A stretch of DNA of 64,000 nt from Pseudoxanthomonas sp. (GTDB lineage Bacteria; Pseudomonadota; Gammaproteobacteria; Xanthomonadales; Xanthomonadaceae), in the NCBI RefSeq assembly GCF_035999195.1, contig NZ_DASYGY010000009.1, positions 1,612,001-1,676,000 on the forward strand, read 5' to 3'. The translations under genes were made by a program, and so were the position numbers. Positions 1 to 11,200 of this stretch are shown in pieces (position 1 is the first letter of the stretch; every line of letters begins with the position of its first letter). Below the pieces are notes generated by a model. It saw only the letters and a list, made by a program, of their open reading frames with translations. It searched no databases and was not told the DNA's origin.

Positions 1-142
1 GCCGCAGCGTCGACGGCGACCCCTCGCTTTCCCCCGGCCGCGCACTCCACCGCGCGGCCGCACCGACCTCCCCCATCAAGACCGGCGCGCGTCGCATTGC
101 GGTCGCGCCCCTGGAAACAGCAGTACACGAGGAATCCATCTG

Positions 143-146
<4 letters not shown>
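1..146 (+). CDS. C-terminal end of an unidentified gene upstream of leuA (partial)
   Basis: The third forward frame is open from the left edge to a TGA at 144-146, giving about 47 residues that end HEESIW. This stop overlaps the leuA GTG (143-145) in a GTGA junction, an arrangement typical of translationally coupled genes, and the leuA ribosome binding site would lie inside this frame. In xanthomonads the gene before leuA is often a threonine dehydratase or another branched-chain amino acid gene. The visible tail is too short and too low in complexity to identify, and at this GC content an open frame of this size can occur by chance. Confidence 0.42.
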
Positions 147-1693
<1,547 letters not shown>

Positions 1694-1718
1694 GCGGCAT
1701 CCACTGCTCCGTACACGC

Positions 1719-1898
1719 TCCCTCCCCCGTTACACGGGGGAGGGTTGGGGTGGGGGCGAACCGGAGCCGCGCGTGTATTCGAGCCACGCGTGTATCGAGT
1801 GCAGAGCGGCCTTCCCCACTCGACTCCCCTTCCTCCCGACACAGGCGGTTTCCTGCTGCCCCCATCCCAACCTTCCCCCGCGTGCGGGGGAAGGGGCC
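1719..1898. repeat. REP-like inverted pair between leuA and leuC
   Basis: Two palindromic units face each other. The left unit (1719-1760) has complementary C5 and G5 arms followed by a GGGTTGGGGTGGGGG tail. The right unit (about 1857-1898) carries the mirror image of that tail followed by another C5/G5 hairpin. The same composite occurs at 11461-11578, so this is a dispersed intergenic element and not a leu-specific regulator. It lies inside the leu transcription unit, where such structures can affect mRNA stability or act as partial terminators. Confidence 0.85.
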
Positions 1899-1934
1899 GC
1901 ACCACTGCAACTCTCGGCATGACGGACACATTTG

Positions 1935-3365
1935 ATGAATCCCGCCACCTCACCCCGCACACTGTTCGACAAACTCTGGGATGCCCACGTCGTCGTCCCC
2001 GAGACGGACGCCGCGCCCGCGGTGCTGTACATCGACCTGCACCTGATCCACGAGGTCACGTCGCCGCAGGCCTTCACCGAGCTGAAGGCGCGCGGGCTGT
2101 CGCCGCGCCGCCCGGACCGCACGAAAGCGACGATGGACCATTCCACGCCCACCCTGCCCGCCGGCGCTGACGGCAAGCTGCCCTACTACACGAAGGCGGC
2201 CGAGACGCAGGTGGAGACGCTGGCGCGCAACTGCGCCGAGTACGGCATCGAGCTGTTCGACATGGCGTCGCCGAACCGCGGCATCGTCCATGTCATCGCG
2301 CCCGAGCAGGGCTTCACCCTGCCCGGCATGACCATCGTCTGCGGCGACAGCCACACCAGCACGCACGGTGCGTTCGGTGCGCTGGCCTTCGGCATCGGCA
2401 CCAGCGAGGTCGGCCATGTGCTGGCCACGCAGTGCCTGCTGCAGCGCCGGCCGAAGACGATGGGCATCACCGTCGACGGCACGCTCGCGCCCGGCGTGGG
2501 CGCGAAGGACATCGTGCTGCACGTGATCGGCATGATCGGCGTCAACGGCGGTACCGGCCATGTCATCGAGTTCCGCGGCAGCGCGATCGAGGCGCTGGAC
2601 ATGGAGCAGCGCATGACCCTGTGCAACATGTCGATCGAGGCCGGCGCGCGCGCCGGCATGGTGGCGCCCGACCAGACCACGTTCGACTGGGTGGCGAAGA
2701 CGCCTCGGGGTCCGAAGGGCGACGCCTTCGATGCGGCCGTCGCCTACTGGAGGACGCTGCGCAGCGACGATGGCGCGGTGTTCGATGCGGACGTCCGCGT
2801 GGATGCCGCCGAGATCCGTCCCACCCTGACCTGGGGCACGCATCCGGGCACCGCGATCGCGGTGGATGCGCCGATTCCGGCGCCCGCCGGTCCGGCGGAC
2901 CAGAAGGGCCTGGACTACATGCGGCTGGAGGCCGGCCACGCGGTGGCGGGCACGCCGGTGGATGTGGTGTTCGTCGGCTCCTGCACCAACGGCCGCCTGC
3001 GCGACATGCGCGAGGTGGCGCACGTGCTGCGCGGCCGCAAGGTGGCGACGGGCGTGCGCATGCTGGTGGTGCCCGGCTCGGAGATCGTCAAGCGCGAGGC
3101 CGAGGCCGAGGGCATCGACCGCATCGTGCGCGACGCGGGCGCGGAATGGCGCGAGCCGGGGTGCTCGATGTGCATCGCGATGAACGGCGACCTGGTCGCG
3201 CCCGGCCAGCTGGCGGTGAGCACCAGCAACCGCAATTTCGAGGGCCGGCAGGGGCCGGGGGCGCGCACGCTGCTCGCCTCGCCGCTGACCGCTGCGTGGG
3301 CGGCCGTGAACGGGCGCGTCAGCGATCCACGCGAGCTGTTCGACGCGCGCAAGGAGGTGGCGTGA
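1935..3365 (+). CDS. leuC: 3-isopropylmalate dehydratase large subunit LeuC
   Basis: Large subunit of isopropylmalate isomerase, which with LeuD converts 2- to 3-isopropylmalate. The roughly 476-residue aconitase-family protein shows the usual [4Fe-4S] ligand segments: VGSCTNGR near residue 348 and EPGCSMCIAMN near residue 410, plus CGDSHTSTHGAFG near residue 135. The ATG at 1935 is preferred over the adjacent in-frame TTG at 1932. Its stop overlaps the leuD ATG by one base, so the two subunits are probably translationally coupled. The repeat pair upstream means it may depend on read-through from leuA. Confidence 0.97.
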   Translation: MNPATSPRTLFDKLWDAHVVVPETDAAPAVLYIDLHLIHEVTSPQAFTELKARGLSPRRPDRTKATMDHSTPTLPAGADGKLPYYTKAAETQVETLARNCAEYGIELFDMASPNRGIVHVIAPEQGFTLPGMTIVCGDSHTSTHGAFGALAFGIGTSEVGHVLATQCLLQRRPKTMGITVDGTLAPGVGAKDIVLHVIGMIGVNGGTGHVIEFRGSAIEALDMEQRMTLCNMSIEAGARAGMVAPDQTTFDWVAKTPRGPKGDAFDAAVAYWRTLRSDDGAVFDADVRVDAAEIRPTLTWGTHPGTAIAVDAPIPAPAGPADQKGLDYMRLEAGHAVAGTPVDVVFVGSCTNGRLRDMREVAHVLRGRKVATGVRMLVVPGSEIVKREAEAEGIDRIVRDAGAEWREPGCSMCIAMNGDLVAPGQLAVSTSNRNFEGRQGPGARTLLASPLTAAWAAVNGRVSDPRELFDARKEVA

Positions 3366-3946
3366 TGACCGCGTTCCGCGAACTGCGCTCGAAGAGCGTG
3401 GTGTTGGCGCAGACCAACATCGATACCGACCAGATCATCCCGGCGCGCTTCCTCTCGACCACCGAGCGCGCCGGCCTGGGCAGGCACGCCTTCAACGACT
3501 GGCGCTGGCAGGCGGATGGGTCGCCGAATCCGGCCTTCGCGTTCAACCAGCCCGAGAACCAGGGCCGCCGCATCCTGCTGGCCGGCCGCAATTTCGGCTG
3601 CGGTTCCTCGCGCGAGCATGCGCCGTGGGCGCTGACCGACCTGGGCCTGCGCGCCATCGTCAGCAGCGAGATCGCCGACATCTTCCGCAACAACAGCCTG
3701 AAGAACGGCCTGCTGCCCATCGTGCTGCCCGAGGAGATCGTGCAGTCGCTGATGGAACGGCCAGACGACGAGCTGACGATCGACGTCGCGGCGCGCGAAC
3801 TGCGCGCGCCCGACGGGTCCGTCTTCGGCTTCCCGCTGGATGCCTTCGCGCAGACCTGCCTGCTGGAGGGCGTGGACGAACTGGGCTACCTGCTGGCCCG
3901 CCATACCGACATCGAAACCTACGAGGCTACCCGCCATGCACGCTGA
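3365..3946 (+). CDS. leuD: 3-isopropylmalate dehydratase small subunit LeuD
   Basis: Small, swivel-domain subunit of isopropylmalate isomerase (193 residues). It begins MTAFRELRSKSVVLAQTNID, contains DTDQIIPARFL near residue 20 and the GCGSSREHAPWAL loop near residue 80 that lines the active site in this family. The start codon overlaps the leuC stop (ATGA-like, one shared base). The 3' end overlaps leuB by 11 bases, an unusually tight leuC-leuD-leuB coupling. Length is normal for the bacterial LeuD type that partners a separate LeuC. Confidence 0.97.
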   Translation: MTAFRELRSKSVVLAQTNIDTDQIIPARFLSTTERAGLGRHAFNDWRWQADGSPNPAFAFNQPENQGRRILLAGRNFGCGSSREHAPWALTDLGLRAIVSSEIADIFRNNSLKNGLLPIVLPEEIVQSLMERPDDELTIDVAARELRAPDGSVFGFPLDAFAQTCLLEGVDELGYLLARHTDIETYEATRHAR

Positions 3947-5024
3947 CATCGCCGTACTGCCCGGGGACGGCATCGGCCCCGAAGTCACCGCCGCCGCCGT
4001 CACCGTGCTGCGCGCCCTGGCGCGCCGTCATGGCCACAGCTTGGACTTCCACGAATACGACATCGGCGGCATCGCCATCGACCGCCACGGCGAACCGCTG
4101 CCGCAGGGGACGCTGCGGGGCTGCCAGCAGGCGAACGCGGTGCTGCTGGGCGCGGTCGGCGGACCGAAGTGGTCGGATCCCAATGCAAAGGTACGCCCCG
4201 AGCAGGGCCTGCTGGCGCTGCGCAAGGGCCTGGGCCTGTTCGCCAACCTGCGTCCGGTGCGGCCGCATCCGGCGGCGCTGAATGCCTCGCCGATCAAGCC
4301 GCACCTGCTGACCGGCGTGGACATCGTGGTGGTGCGCGAACTGACCGGCGGCATCTACTTCGGCGAGAAGACCCGCGACGCGCGCGGCGCCAGTGACCTG
4401 TGCAGCTACTCGGTCACCGAGATCGAGCGCGTGGTACGCAGTGCCTTCCGGCTGGCCCGGCAGCGCCGCGGTTACCTGGTGTCGGTGGACAAGGCGAACG
4501 TGCTGGAAACCTCGCGCCTGTGGCGCGATGTCGCCACACGCATCGGCCGCGAGGAGTTTCCCGATGTCACGCTGGAACACCAGCTGGTCGACTCGATGGC
4601 GATGCACCTGCTGGCCAAGCCGCGCGAGTACGACGTGATCGTCACCGAGAACATGTTCGGCGACATCCTGACCGACGAAGCCTCGATGCTGGCCGGCTCG
4701 CTGGGCCTGCTGCCGTCCGCCTCGCTGGGCGACGGCAAGGTCGGCCTGTACGAACCGATCCACGGCTCCGCGCCGGACATCGCCGGCAAGGGCATCGCCA
4801 ATCCCTACGCGACGATCCTCAGCTGCGCCCTGCTGCTGCGCCATTCGCTGGGCCTGCACGAAGAAGCGGATTGCATCGAGCGTGCAGTCGACGGCGCGCT
4901 GAACGCGCAGGTGTTCACCAACGACCTGGCGACCGGTGGGCGTGGCGTGTCCACCCAGGCGGCCACGCAGGCCGTGCTGGAACAGATGCAGGCCCAGTGC
5001 TACGTGGCGGAGCTGCGCGACTGA
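3936..5024 (+). CDS. leuB: 3-isopropylmalate dehydrogenase LeuB
   Basis: NAD-dependent oxidative decarboxylation of 3-isopropylmalate, third step of leucine synthesis. The 362-residue protein starts MHADIAVLPGDGIGPEV, the usual N-terminus of the isocitrate/isopropylmalate dehydrogenase family. It has the substrate-binding ELTGGIYFGEK segment and the metal-binding region NMFGDILTDEASMLAGSLG near residue 245. The ATG at 3936 lies inside the end of leuD. It is last in the leu operon, and a convergent diguanylate cyclase gene follows after 181 nt in which I see no clear terminator. Confidence 0.97.
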   Translation: MHADIAVLPGDGIGPEVTAAAVTVLRALARRHGHSLDFHEYDIGGIAIDRHGEPLPQGTLRGCQQANAVLLGAVGGPKWSDPNAKVRPEQGLLALRKGLGLFANLRPVRPHPAALNASPIKPHLLTGVDIVVVRELTGGIYFGEKTRDARGASDLCSYSVTEIERVVRSAFRLARQRRGYLVSVDKANVLETSRLWRDVATRIGREEFPDVTLEHQLVDSMAMHLLAKPREYDVIVTENMFGDILTDEASMLAGSLGLLPSASLGDGKVGLYEPIHGSAPDIAGKGIANPYATILSCALLLRHSLGLHEEADCIERAVDGALNAQVFTNDLATGGRGVSTQAATQAVLEQMQAQCYVAELRD

Positions 5025-5205
5025 CGCGGGTGGCGGCGACGCCTGCGCAGAAGCACGCTCAACATCCACAGCGCGGACAGGGTCGCCAGGCTGGAACCCA
5101 CTCCATCGTGCCCCCTGTGCGCCGCACCAGGCAGGGCGGCGTGTCCCGATAAACGTCGACCGCGGGAGCAAGAGGACAGCGCGACGCCTGCGCGCCCGAT
5201 ACCGG

Positions 5206-8181
5206 TCAGCCGGGGACCAGGCGATTGCGTCCCTGCTGCTTGGCACGGTACAGGCGCTCGTCGGCGACACGCAGCAGGTCGCGCATGTCCTGGCCGGCTT
5301 CCAGCTCCGCCACGCCGATGCTGACCGTGCAGCGCAGGTCGCCGCCGTCCGGCGTGTCGATGCTGGCCTGCGCGATGCCTTCGCGCAGCGCTTCCAGGCG
5401 GGCACGCGCCGTCGACCAGGGCAGTTGCTGGCAGACCAGGAATTCCTCGCCGCCCCAGCGCGCGATCAGCACGTCGTCGCGGCCACCGGCCAGGCGTTCG
5501 GCCAGCGCCGCGATCCGCGACAGCACCTCGTCGCCGAAGGCGTGGCCGTAGCGGTCATTGATCGTCTTGAAGTGGTCGATGTCGAGCAGCGCGACGCAGA
5601 GCGGGCGTCCCTCGCGGCGGCTGGTGTCCAGCGCTTCGGCCAGGAACGCATCGCCGGCGCGGCGATTGGCCAGCCGGGTCAGGGGATCGTGGCGCGCCTG
5701 GTAGGCCAGCTGTTCCAGCAGCTGCGCGTTCGCGGCCCCTGCCTGTTCGAGCTGCGCATTCTTCTCGCTCAACTCCGACGTCCGCGCGTCCACCAGCGCC
5801 TGCAGCCGGTGCTGGCGCTGGCGATGGCGGCGCATCGCCAGCAGCAGCACGCTCCAGCCCAGCAGGCCCGCCAGCACCAGGTAGGCGGTCATCGCCCACG
5901 CCGTCAGCCACCAGGGCGCGGCCTTGTCCAGTTCGACCGAGCGCATCACCCGGCCTTCGGTCCTGCTCCAGTCCGCCGGCGCGTTCATCACCTGCACCTC
6001 GAAGCGGAGCTTCCCGGACGGGAGATTGGTGTAGATGGCGTCGTGCGCGATGCCGTTGTCGGTTTCGACCCAGTCGTGATCGAAACCAACCATCCGGTAG
6101 CGGTAGCGCAGGCGTTCCGGGGCACGCTGGTTGAGTCCGGTAAAGCGGATGACCACGCGGCGCGTGTCCGCCGCCAGCGCGTATCCCGCCTGCAGGGGCA
6201 GCACGCGACCGTCGGCTTCCACCGACTCGATCACCAGCGTCACGCCCTGCGTGCGCTGGCGGCGCGCATCGTCGGGATCGATCACGCCCACGCCGTTCGC
6301 GGTGGCGAACCACAACTTGCCGTCGCGCATCGGCCAGCCCGCCGGCGCGGAGGCGCCGTTGGCCTGGCTGCTGGGCAATCCGTCGGCGTGGGTGAAGGCC
6401 TCCACCGGCAGTCGCGCCAGGTGGCGATTCTCCACCGCCGTCAGCGCCGGCCGCGAGATGCGGAACACCCCCCGGTTGCTGGACACCCAGAAGTCACCGT
6501 TGTCGTCTTCCAGCAACCGGAACAGGCGGTTGTTCGGCAGGCCCTGGCGGTGGTCGAACTGCACGAACGCGCCATCGCGCCAATGCAGCAGGCCACGATC
6601 GGTCGCGATCCACAGGCTGCCGTCGGGATCGGCGAGGAAGTCGAACGCCGCCACGGCCGGGAAGTCGGACATCGGCGTCCATCGGCGCACCGTGCCGTCG
6701 CGCCGCATCATCGCCATGCCGTTGCTGGTGCCGATCCACAACACGCCCTGGGCGGTTTCGTACAGCACGTAGACGTTGCCGTCCGGCAGGCCATCGTTGG
6801 CGTCGTAATGGCGTGCGATGCGACCCTCGCGGTAGACGGTCACACCTTCGTTGCTGCCGATCCACAACGAGCCGTCGGCGCGCTCCAGCAGCGCGCGCAC
6901 GTGATTGGACGGCAGGCCGCCGGCCTCGTCGAGGCGCCAGGGGCGCGCCTGCGTCCCTTCGGCTGCGGCAGGCAGGTGGATGACGCCCTGGTCGTAGGTG
7001 CCGATCCACAGGCCGCCGTCGCGTGCGTTGGCCAGCGAGAGCACGGAGGGGTCGGACCTGCCGTCGAACGCCAGCGGCACCGCACGGCTCTGGCCAGCCT
7101 GCCACGCGTCCACGCCCATCGGATGGCCAATCCACACGCCCTGCCCGGGGCGCTCGATGATCGCGCGCACATAGATGTCGCGCAGCCCGCTGCTGCGGCC
7201 CAGGCCGAACACGGGCCCGTCGGAGATGCGGTACAGCCCGTTGGTGGTGCCCACCCACAGCAGACCGTCGCGGTCTTCGAACAGCCCAGGCGCCAGACGC
7301 CCCAACAGACCCTCGCGCTCGCCCAGCGTCTCGTAGCGTCCCTGGGTGTAACGGCGCAGGCCATCGAGCGTGGAGACCCAGAGGTTGCCGTTGCGGTCTT
7401 CCAGCATCGCTTCCACGCGCTCGCCGGTGATCTGCTGCGCCCGGCCATGCTCCAGCCGCCAGACGCCCGCGCTGCCGCCCACCAGCAGGCCACCCCAGCG
7501 CGACGGCTGCACCGCCAGCACCGACGTCTCCGGCAGTCCCGCTTCGCGCCCCCACGCGGTGGCGCGCCCGCCGCCGATGCGGAACAGACCATGGCGGTTG
7601 CCGACCAGCGCGCGCCCGTCCGGCAACGGCAGGATCGCCAGCACGCGCTCGTTGGCCAGGCGCGCGCCGGCGCTTTCGATCTCCTGCAGCTCGCCGCCGG
7701 GCTCCCGCCGGAACAGCGCGTGGTCGGTGCCGATCCACAACACGCCGTCGGGTCCGAAACGCAGCACCGACACGTCGGGCAGCGTGCCGGCCGGGCCCGG
7801 CAAACGCTGCCAGCGTCCCTGCCGGAAATGCAGCACGCCCGGGCCCACGCGGCCCAGGCTCAGCACCATCCCGCCCTGCGGATGCGGCGCGATGGCACGC
7901 ACCCCTTCGATCTCCAGGCCCGCCACGCTGCCGCCGTCGTACGCCGTGAAGCGGCGGCCATCGAAACGCGCCGCGCCCTCCCACGTGCCCGTCCACAGAT
8001 AGCCGTCGGCATCCTGCTGGATGGCATGCACCAGGTTGTGCGGCAACCCGTCTTCCATCGTCCAGCGCGCGATCGTGTACTCGTCGACCTTGCGCGCGGG
8101 ATCCAGCGCCCACGCAGGCGCGCCGACGAGCAGGACCAGCAGACTCAGGCCGGTGAGGAACAGGCAGCGCACGGCGGGCAC
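5206..8181 (-). CDS. membrane sensor diguanylate cyclase with beta-propeller sensor domain
   Basis: A 991-residue protein predicted to make cyclic di-GMP in response to a periplasmic cue. A signal peptide (MPAVRCLFLTGLSLLVLL...APAWA) is followed by at least eleven LWIG/LWVG-type two-component-regulator propeller repeats, then a Y_Y_Y domain (around RYRMVGFDHDWVET). A single membrane span (WWLTAWAMTAYLVLAGLLGW), a short coiled coil and a GGDEF domain with the active-site motif GGEEF follow. No RxxD inhibitory site is evident just before GGEEF, so product inhibition may be absent. It is monocistronic or last in its unit, on the strand opposite leuB. The ligand cannot be inferred from sequence. 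Confidence 0.93.
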   Translation of the reverse strand: MPAVRCLFLTGLSLLVLLVGAPAWALDPARKVDEYTIARWTMEDGLPHNLVHAIQQDADGYLWTGTWEGAARFDGRRFTAYDGGSVAGLEIEGVRAIAPHPQGGMVLSLGRVGPGVLHFRQGRWQRLPGPAGTLPDVSVLRFGPDGVLWIGTDHALFRREPGGELQEIESAGARLANERVLAILPLPDGRALVGNRHGLFRIGGGRATAWGREAGLPETSVLAVQPSRWGGLLVGGSAGVWRLEHGRAQQITGERVEAMLEDRNGNLWVSTLDGLRRYTQGRYETLGEREGLLGRLAPGLFEDRDGLLWVGTTNGLYRISDGPVFGLGRSSGLRDIYVRAIIERPGQGVWIGHPMGVDAWQAGQSRAVPLAFDGRSDPSVLSLANARDGGLWIGTYDQGVIHLPAAAEGTQARPWRLDEAGGLPSNHVRALLERADGSLWIGSNEGVTVYREGRIARHYDANDGLPDGNVYVLYETAQGVLWIGTSNGMAMMRRDGTVRRWTPMSDFPAVAAFDFLADPDGSLWIATDRGLLHWRDGAFVQFDHRQGLPNNRLFRLLEDDNGDFWVSSNRGVFRISRPALTAVENRHLARLPVEAFTHADGLPSSQANGASAPAGWPMRDGKLWFATANGVGVIDPDDARRQRTQGVTLVIESVEADGRVLPLQAGYALAADTRRVVIRFTGLNQRAPERLRYRYRMVGFDHDWVETDNGIAHDAIYTNLPSGKLRFEVQVMNAPADWSRTEGRVMRSVELDKAAPWWLTAWAMTAYLVLAGLLGWSVLLLAMRRHRQRQHRLQALVDARTSELSEKNAQLEQAGAANAQLLEQLAYQARHDPLTRLANRRAGDAFLAEALDTSRREGRPLCVALLDIDHFKTINDRYGHAFGDEVLSRIAALAERLAGGRDDVLIARWGGEEFLVCQQLPWSTARARLEALREGIAQASIDTPDGGDLRCTVSIGVAELEAGQDMRDLLRVADERLYRAKQQGRNRLVPG

Positions 8182-8220
8182 ACGGTCCGGAGGAGCTTCG
8201 ACCTCCTCAGTATCGGCTGT

Positions 8221-8246
8221 GGCGGGGGGGTTCTTGAACCCCCGCC
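8221..8246 (-). terminator. putative terminator hairpin after the RND permease
   Basis: A GC-rich inverted repeat (GGCGGGGG...GGTTC with GAACCCCCGCC, two unpaired G) lies just beyond the stop of the RND permease and before the next gene on the same strand. There is no clear U-tract, so it could be a weak terminator or only a structured spacer. Confidence 0.45.
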
Positions 8247-8257
8247 GCCCGGGTCGC

Positions 8258-11200
8258 TCAGCGCGCGGCGTCCTCTTCCGGCCGTACCTTGAACCAGGCC
8301 GCGTACAGCGCCGGCAGGAAGAACAGCGTCAGTACCGTGGCCACCGTCAGCCCCCCCATGATGGCGACCGCCATCGGCCCGAAGAACGCGCTGCGCGACA
8401 GCGGGATCATCGCCAGCACCGCCGCCAGGGCGGTCAGCACGATCGGCCGGAAGCGGCGCACGGTGGCATCGATGACCGCATGCCAGCGGTCGTGGCCGGC
8501 CTGGATGTCCTGGTCGATCTGGTCCACCAGGATCACCGAGTTGCGCATGATCATGCCCGCCAATGCGATGGTGCCCAGCATCGCGACGAAACCGAACGGC
8601 ACGCGGAACACCAGCAGCGCCAGCGTCACGCCGATCAGGCCGAGCGGCGCGGTCAGCAGCACCAGCGCCATCCGCGAGAAGCTGCGAAGCTGCAGCATCA
8701 GCAGCGTGGTCACCGCCAGCAGGAACAGCGGCATGCCGGCGGCGATGGACTTCTGCCCGCGCGCCGAATCCTCCACCGTGCCGCCGGTCTCCAGCAGGTA
8801 GCCCTGCGGCAGCGTGGCGCGGAGGTCGTCCAGCGTCGGCGAAATCTGCGCCACCACCGTCGGTGCCGTCACGTCGTCGTTGTTGAGGTCGGCGCGGACG
8901 GTGACGGTGGGCAGGCGGTCGCGATGCCAGATGATGCCGTCCTCGAACGCGTACTCGAGGTTGGCGATCTGCGACAGCGGCACGCTGCCGCCGTTGCCGG
9001 TCGGCACGGCCAGGCTGCCCAGCAGGTCCAGCCGCGTGCGCTCCTCTTCCGGCCCGCGCAGCAGGATCTCCACCAGTTCGTTGCCCTCGCGGTAGGTGCT
9101 GACGCTCAGGCCCGACAGCGACCCGGAGAGGAAGTGCGAGACCTGGGCCGTACTGACACCCAGCGCGCGTGCGCGGTCCTGGTCGATCTGCAGCCGCACG
9201 ATCTTGCTGGGCTCGCTCCAGTCCAGGTTGACGTTGGCGACATGCGGATTGGCGCGCACCTTCTCGGCCATCTGGCGTGCGATCGCCTGCACCCGGTCGA
9301 TGTGCTCGCCCGAGATGCGGAACTGGATCGGATAGCCGACCGGCGGACCGTTCTCCAGCCGCGTCACGCGGAACTGCAGCTCGGGGAACCGCGGCGCCAC
9401 CTCGTCGATCAGCCAGCGCCGGGTCGATTCGCGCGATGCGGTGTCCGCGGTCAGCACCACGAACTGCGAGAAGTTCGCCTGCGGCAGCTGCTGGTCCAGC
9501 GGCAGGTAGAAGCGCGGCGACCCGGTGCCGATGTAGGCCACGTAGTTGAGGATGCCCTCGCGCTTGGCCAGCAGCGCCTCGAGCTTGCGCGCCTGCGCAT
9601 CGGTGGACTTCAGCGAACTGCCCTCGGCCAGCTCCAGGTCGACCATCAGCTCGGGACGCACCGAATCCGGGAAGAACTGCTGCGGCACGAAGCGGAACAG
9701 CGCGATCGAGGCGACGAACGCCGCCACCGTCATGCCGATCACCACCCAGCGGTGGCGCAGGCAGAAGGCCAGCCAGCCGCGGAAGCGCTGGTAGAACGGC
9801 GTGTGGTACGGATTGTGGTCGTGCGCATCATGCGGCTTCGGCGCCAGCATGCCGGCGTACTGCGGCCAGCGGTCGGCCAGGCCGGCACGGAACGCGTGCC
9901 AGCGCGCAGCGAGCGAGCCCGGCTTCGGCGGCTGCGGGTTGCCCAGGTCGGGCAGCATCTTGTCGCCGAGGTAGGGAATGAACAGCACGGCCGCGATCCA
10001 CGACACCACCAGCGCGATCGTCACCACCTGGAACAGCGAGCGCGTGTACTCGCCGGTGCTCGACGCCGCGGTCGCGATCGGCAGGAAGCCGGCCGCCGTC
10101 ACCAGGGTGCCGGTGAGCATCGGGAACGCCGTGGATTCGTAGGCGAAGCTGGCCGCCTTCAGGCGATCGAATCCCTGCTCCATCTTGATGGCCATCATCT
10201 CCACCGCGATGATCGCGTCGTCGACCAGCAGGCCCAGCGCCAGCACCAGCGCGCCCAGCGAGATCTTGTGCAGGCCGATGCCGAAGTAGTGCATCACCGC
10301 GAAGGTCATCGCCAGCACCAGCGGGATGGACACCGCCACCACCAGCCCCGTGCGCAGACCCAGCGAGAAGAAGCTGACCAGCAACACGATGACCACCGCC
10401 TCGGCCAGCACGCGGACGAACTCGCCCACCGACGCCTCCACCGCCGCCGGCTGGTCGGACACCTTGCGCAGCTCCATGCCCAGCGGCAGCGTTTTCTGCA
10501 GACGCTGGAATTCGGATTCCAGCGTCGCGCCGAGCTTGAGGATGTCGCCGCCATCCTTCATCGCCACCGCGATGCCGATGCCGGGCTGCCCCATGAAACG
10601 CATGCGCGGCGCCGCCGGATCGGCGAAGCCCCGCGTGATTTCGGCGATGTCGCCCAGCTTGACGGTGCGCCCGCCGGCCCGGATCGGGAACTCGCGGATC
10701 TCGTCGACCGAGGTGAACTCGCCGCTGAGCCGCAGCTGCACGCGGTCGGTGGGCGTCTCGAAGAAGCCGGCGGGCGTCACCGCGTTCTGTTCCTCCAGCG
10801 CCTGCTGCACGGCATTGAGCGGGATGCCCAGCGTGGCCAGCTTGGTGTTGGACAGTTCGATCCAGATCTTCTCGTCCTGCAGGCCGACCAGTTCGACCTT
10901 GCCGACGTCGTCCACCCGCTGCAGCTCCAACTGGATGCGGTCGGCGTAATCCTTCATCACCGCGTAGTCGAATCCGTCGCCGGTGAGCGCGTAGATGTTG
11001 CCGAAGGTGTCGCCGAACTCGTCGTTGAAGAACGGACCCACCACGCCCGCCGGCAGTGTCGCGCGGATGTCGCCGACCTTCTTGCGCACCTGGTACCAGA
11101 GCTCGGGCATGTCGCGCGACTTCAGGCTGTCGCGCGCGGCGAAGATCACCTGCGACTCGCCCGGCCGCGAATACGAACGGATGTACTCGTAGTTGCCGGT

